Below, piece after piece: positions 32,101-33,762 of a stretch of 33,762 nucleotides of DNA (its first letter is position 1; the number at the start of each line of letters is the position of its first letter). The DNA is from an uncultured Bacteroides sp. (GTDB lineage: Bacteria; Bacteroidota; Bacteroidia; Bacteroidales; Bacteroidaceae), in the NCBI GenBank assembly GCA_949288585.1, contig CASEKR010000020.1, positions 1-33,762 on the forward strand, read 5' to 3'. The notes below the pieces were generated by a model, which ran no database searches, was not told the origin of the DNA, and was given only the letters and a program-made list of their open reading frames with translations. Both the position numbers and the translations under genes were made by a program.

Positions 32101-33237
32101 TTCGCCCGAGCGCATATCCAGCCGGAGCAAGCCTTCGCCATTGGTACCGAGCCATACGATTCCGTCCCCACCGTCTTCGATGCAATGAATGTCACCCAGT
32201 TCCAACAGGTCGAACTTGAAGATGCTTTCATTATATAAAGCCACGCCTTTCTTGTAGGTTCCAATCCAAACGGTGCCCGCATCGTCTTCATAGAACGTTG
32301 TCACTGTGTTGTTGGGCAGGCTTCTTGCGTTTTTAGGGTCATTCTTTATATAAACAGATTTCCCGTCGCGGCCGATGATTTCAACACCATCCTGGTCCTT
32401 ACCCAGCCAAGCCTGGCCTTTCTTGTCTACCATGACGGTGCGGACGGCATCGAAAGGAGTGGCACAATAACTGCGGCGCAACCACTTGTGATGCCAATAA
32501 TCATAGCAGGCAAAACCTTTCATGCCATAAATCCACACTCGCCCATAATGGTCGGCACAAAGGGTATAGCCACAACGTCCCCGGCCTGCCATGGTTTCGG
32601 CGAAACCCTTCTCCGTCGCCGTCAGCTTCAAGGACTGTTTATCCAGGCAATACAGCACTCCGGTATCGTCTATCATCCACAACCCTTCACCGCTTTCCGA
32701 GAACGAAACGAGGTTGACATCCTTCAAAGCCTCGGACATGTCTTCAAGGAGAAGGGCTTTATCTTGCCCCGGAATGTAGCGGTACAGTTGCTTGAACCAG
32801 GCAAAGTATATCCAGTAGTTCTTCGCGGAGTCTATGTAGAGGTGCGACGGCGCACCGTTGATGCCCTTATCCCACATCCACCTCTCGACGTGGCGGTCGA
32901 AACGGTCAGTGGCGGGGTCGTACAAGGCATACCCCTTGTCCGTATGTATCCACAGGCGGCCGTCCCGGTCTTCTTGAATGGAAGAGATGTAGTTGTCCGG
33001 CAGAGAGGTAGTATCAGCGGGTTCGTACAGGTAGACTTTCATGTCGTAACCGTCGTAGCGGTTCAGGCCGGAAGCAGTGCCAAACCACATGAATTCCTCG
33101 GAGTCTTTGTAGATGGCATTTACTTGGTTGTTGGACAATCCGTCTTTCAGTTCCAAATGTTTAAACATGTAGTTTTGCGCCCCCAGCGAGATGCAAGCAA
33201 GGAGCAGCGCACACGGTAACAGGAAGTATTTCTTCAT
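29146..33237 (-). CDS. Hybrid two-component system regulator (HTCS)
   Basis: The 1,363-residue protein has a signal peptide (MKKYFLLPCALLLACISLGA), a periplasmic two-propeller sensor with repeated WxGT blades (about 25-700), a Y_Y_Y domain (about 705-780), one membrane helix (about 786-812), HisKA with H848 (NVSHELRTP), HATPase (NLLSNAFKF, DTGIGI), a receiver with D1157 (LILCDWMMP), and a C-terminal AraC-type helix-turn-helix (about 1250-1350). All catalytic residues are intact. HTCS proteins bind an oligosaccharide in the periplasm and activate their polysaccharide locus. With alpha-xylosidase, galactosidase and glucosidase genes downstream, a xyloglucan oligosaccharide is the likely ligand. 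I chose ATG at 33237, ahead of a clear signal peptide; the frame stays open to 33363. Confidence 0.9.
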   Translation of the reverse strand: MKKYFLLPCALLLACISLGAQNYMFKHLELKDGLSNNQVNAIYKDSEEFMWFGTASGLNRYDGYDMKVYLYEPADTTSLPDNYISSIQEDRDGRLWIHTDKGYALYDPATDRFDRHVERWMWDKGINGAPSHLYIDSAKNYWIYFAWFKQLYRYIPGQDKALLLEDMSEALKDVNLVSFSESGEGLWMIDDTGVLYCLDKQSLKLTATEKGFAETMAGRGRCGYTLCADHYGRVWIYGMKGFACYDYWHHKWLRRSYCATPFDAVRTVMVDKKGQAWLGKDQDGVEIIGRDGKSVYIKNDPKNARSLPNNTVTTFYEDDAGTVWIGTYKKGVALYNESIFKFDLLELGDIHCIEDGGDGIVWLGTNGEGLLRLDMRSGEQMYFKHTPGDTRSLSGNVITSLLRDSRGRVWAGTYINGLNCYDGHRFIRYKHRSGDPNSLINDNVWALAEDAEGNIWIGTLGSGLQCLNPQTGDFVSYKADNSGLTSNWISSLCLGRQGNLWIGTTGGIFSMDMETKKVSRFTGTRSGKSVFSNNVVIQLHEDREGRLWVATRAGVSVCDLNSDVLYEVSLDTDVSRQLVLGIVEDSQQGMWASVGGELINIIPEEDPEEKTLSFRRYIYSDKDGLQGCDFNQRSLKLLQTGEIVAGGLYGINTFRPGNIKYNEKTPHVMFTKLNLFNKEVKVGAPVDGRVILQEALNRSREVVLDYKQNIFTVFLASDNYILPEKTRFYYKLEGFNDEWLSDKENLHRITYTNLAPGTYWLKVRAANGDGFSGEEEARLKIVILPPFWLTPWAYLLYTLLLIAILLLAYNWLKRHERNKYRIRQIEEDARRNEELNQMKFRFFTNVSHELRTPLTLIISPLESLIKDEHDELVAGRLKMMHRNALRLLNLVNQLLDFRKNEMAGSHLSLSEGEIVSFVQNICNSFLMLSEKKGVHLTFYSAVDALDMAFDADKIGKVVMNLLSNAFKFTPDGGRVSVSLELLDNQPETLELKVADTGIGIKDEDKEHIFERFYQVERVEGMPASTGSGIGLSLVRDYVSLHGGTVQVFDNAGGGSVFVINIPVKHLEASSAVSLPASASQQSAEGVGAESVSGLPGSKQVENEKRKKPLVLIVDDSGDFVEFMKDTLDLYFSVRTAGNGKEALDVLQKCRPDLILCDWMMPVMDGKELCRRVKSDKQTADIPFVLLTAKQSVETKVEGLTVGADDYVTKPFNLEVLVLRMRKLIELSRHSKPRGHLEPEPEEIAITPLDEKLIANAIAYVEKNIARSDLSVEELSRELGMSRAHMYKKMLQITGKTPIEFIRVIRLKRAAQLLRESQQNVSEIAYQLGFNNPKYFSRYFKEEFGVLPSVYQEAESKTTNNTLK

Positions 33238-33368
33238 ACAATCGGCAATCAAAGGTTTCTCTTTCTCCTTGCAAATGAAAGAAAAAACAGGCAAGGAAAC
33301 AAGAAGAGAAACGCTTTTTTGCGCGCCGCTTCTTACCTTATTGTATAAATATTCCTGACGCATGAGGG
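33238..33368. other. Short intergenic region upstream of the regulator
   Basis: On the minus strand the nearest -7-like elements are AACCTTTG and TTCATTTG, both off consensus. No terminator is clear. Nothing else recognisable. Confidence 0.4.
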
Positions 33369-33762
33369 CTACAATGAAGTGCTATCAGTTAAATACCAAA
33401 CACAACGGTCTTCCCCGTATTTGTTCCTCAGCAGCAACTCATTTTTTCCGGGACGAAGGCGGACGTTCTTCCACTCCAGCACGTTCACCTCGTCGGGCGC
33501 GGCCTTTCCCAGCGGCTCTCCGTTCAGGAAAAGCTCTGCCGGGCCGCAGTTGCTGAAGGCTTGCACCGTCGTCACGGGCCGGGTGCGGCGGTCGGCGCGG
33601 CGGCCGACGATGTAGACAAACTTATCCGTGGTATTCCAGTTGGCCTTATAGAAATAGAAGGCATCTTTCTTCACCCGGCGGTCGCAAGTGACCAAGCCCT
33701 TGTCGTTGCGTCCGGGGTCAGAGCCTTCGCGCCGCCCGGCAGCCGAGAAGTCGAACATGCAC
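33369..33762 (-). CDS. GH2-family glycosidase, C-terminal fragment
   Basis: The frame is open to the window's right edge, so the start lies beyond it; an internal Met is not the real start. The 130 visible residues match a GH2 C-terminal Ig-like/DUF4982-type region (AFYFYKANWN, VQAFSNCGPAELFLNGEPLG). The catalytic barrel is outside the window. It differs from the GH2 enzyme at 23527-26052, so the locus has two GH2 proteins. Specificity cannot be stated from this part. Confidence 0.7.
   Translation of the reverse strand, partial: CMFDFSAAGRREGSDPGRNDKGLVTCDRRVKKDAFYFYKANWNTTDKFVYIVGRRADRRTRPVTTVQAFSNCGPAELFLNGEPLGKAAPDEVNVLEWKNVRLRPGKNELLLRNKYGEDRCVWYLTDSTSL

Overview
The window looks like a chromosomal segment of a gut-type Bacteroidales bacterium, probably Bacteroidaceae. 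Three things point there. Promoters match the Bacteroidetes pattern (TTG, about 20 bases, TAnnTTTG). Start codons follow A-rich leaders instead of Shine-Dalgarno sites. The gene content is typical: a hybrid two-component regulator, many exported glycoside hydrolases, and lipoproteins with a Cys after the signal peptide. The left two thirds look GC-rich by eye and the right end (GH31 and regulator genes) less so. I see no tRNA, rRNA, CRISPR or insertion sequence.

Layout. 1-125: first codons of a BlaI-type repressor gene and its twin operator. 433-1762 (+): a RIC-type hemerythrin di-iron repair protein and a NarL/LuxR-type regulator whose receiver lacks the phospho-acceptor Asp. 1761-1865 (-): a candidate small RNA. 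1978-8866 (-): an outer-membrane porin, an imelysin lipoprotein, a di-haem DUF1111 lipoprotein and a CcsB-CcsA cytochrome c maturation fusion, read as a predicted envelope iron/redox module. 8994-12247 (-): a SPFH membrane protein, a secreted alpha/beta hydrolase, a ribbon-helix-helix protein and a small membrane protein. 12487-13656 (-): a PatB/MalY C-S lyase. 14033-17245 (+): a Cof-type HAD phosphatase overlapping a Pif1-TPR helicase gene, then a YciO-like protein. 17306-18397 (+): an exported choloylglycine-hydrolase-family enzyme. 18491-33762 (-): GH95 fucosidase, GH3 beta-glucosidase, GH2 beta-galactosidase, GH31 alpha-xylosidase with PA14 insert, hybrid two-component regulator, and the C-terminus of a second GH2 enzyme. 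The enzyme set fits stepwise removal of fucose, galactose, xylose and glucose from fucogalacto-xyloglucan oligosaccharides. No SusC/SusD pair or endo-glucanase lies inside the window.

The most unusual signals are non-coding. Five intergenic arrays have a strict 22- or 23-bp period, 4 to 6 units each, and three unrelated unit sequences, all upstream of genes. Three promoters (hemerythrin operon, candidate small RNA, porin operon) share ATACC exactly 12 bases before the -33 TTG plus a distal AATAGGTA box. That box reads TACCTAT on the other strand, the form of a NarL heptamer, which suggests the hemerythrin-linked regulator may control all three. A strong intrinsic terminator sits about 26 bases before the GH95 start codon and may attenuate it.
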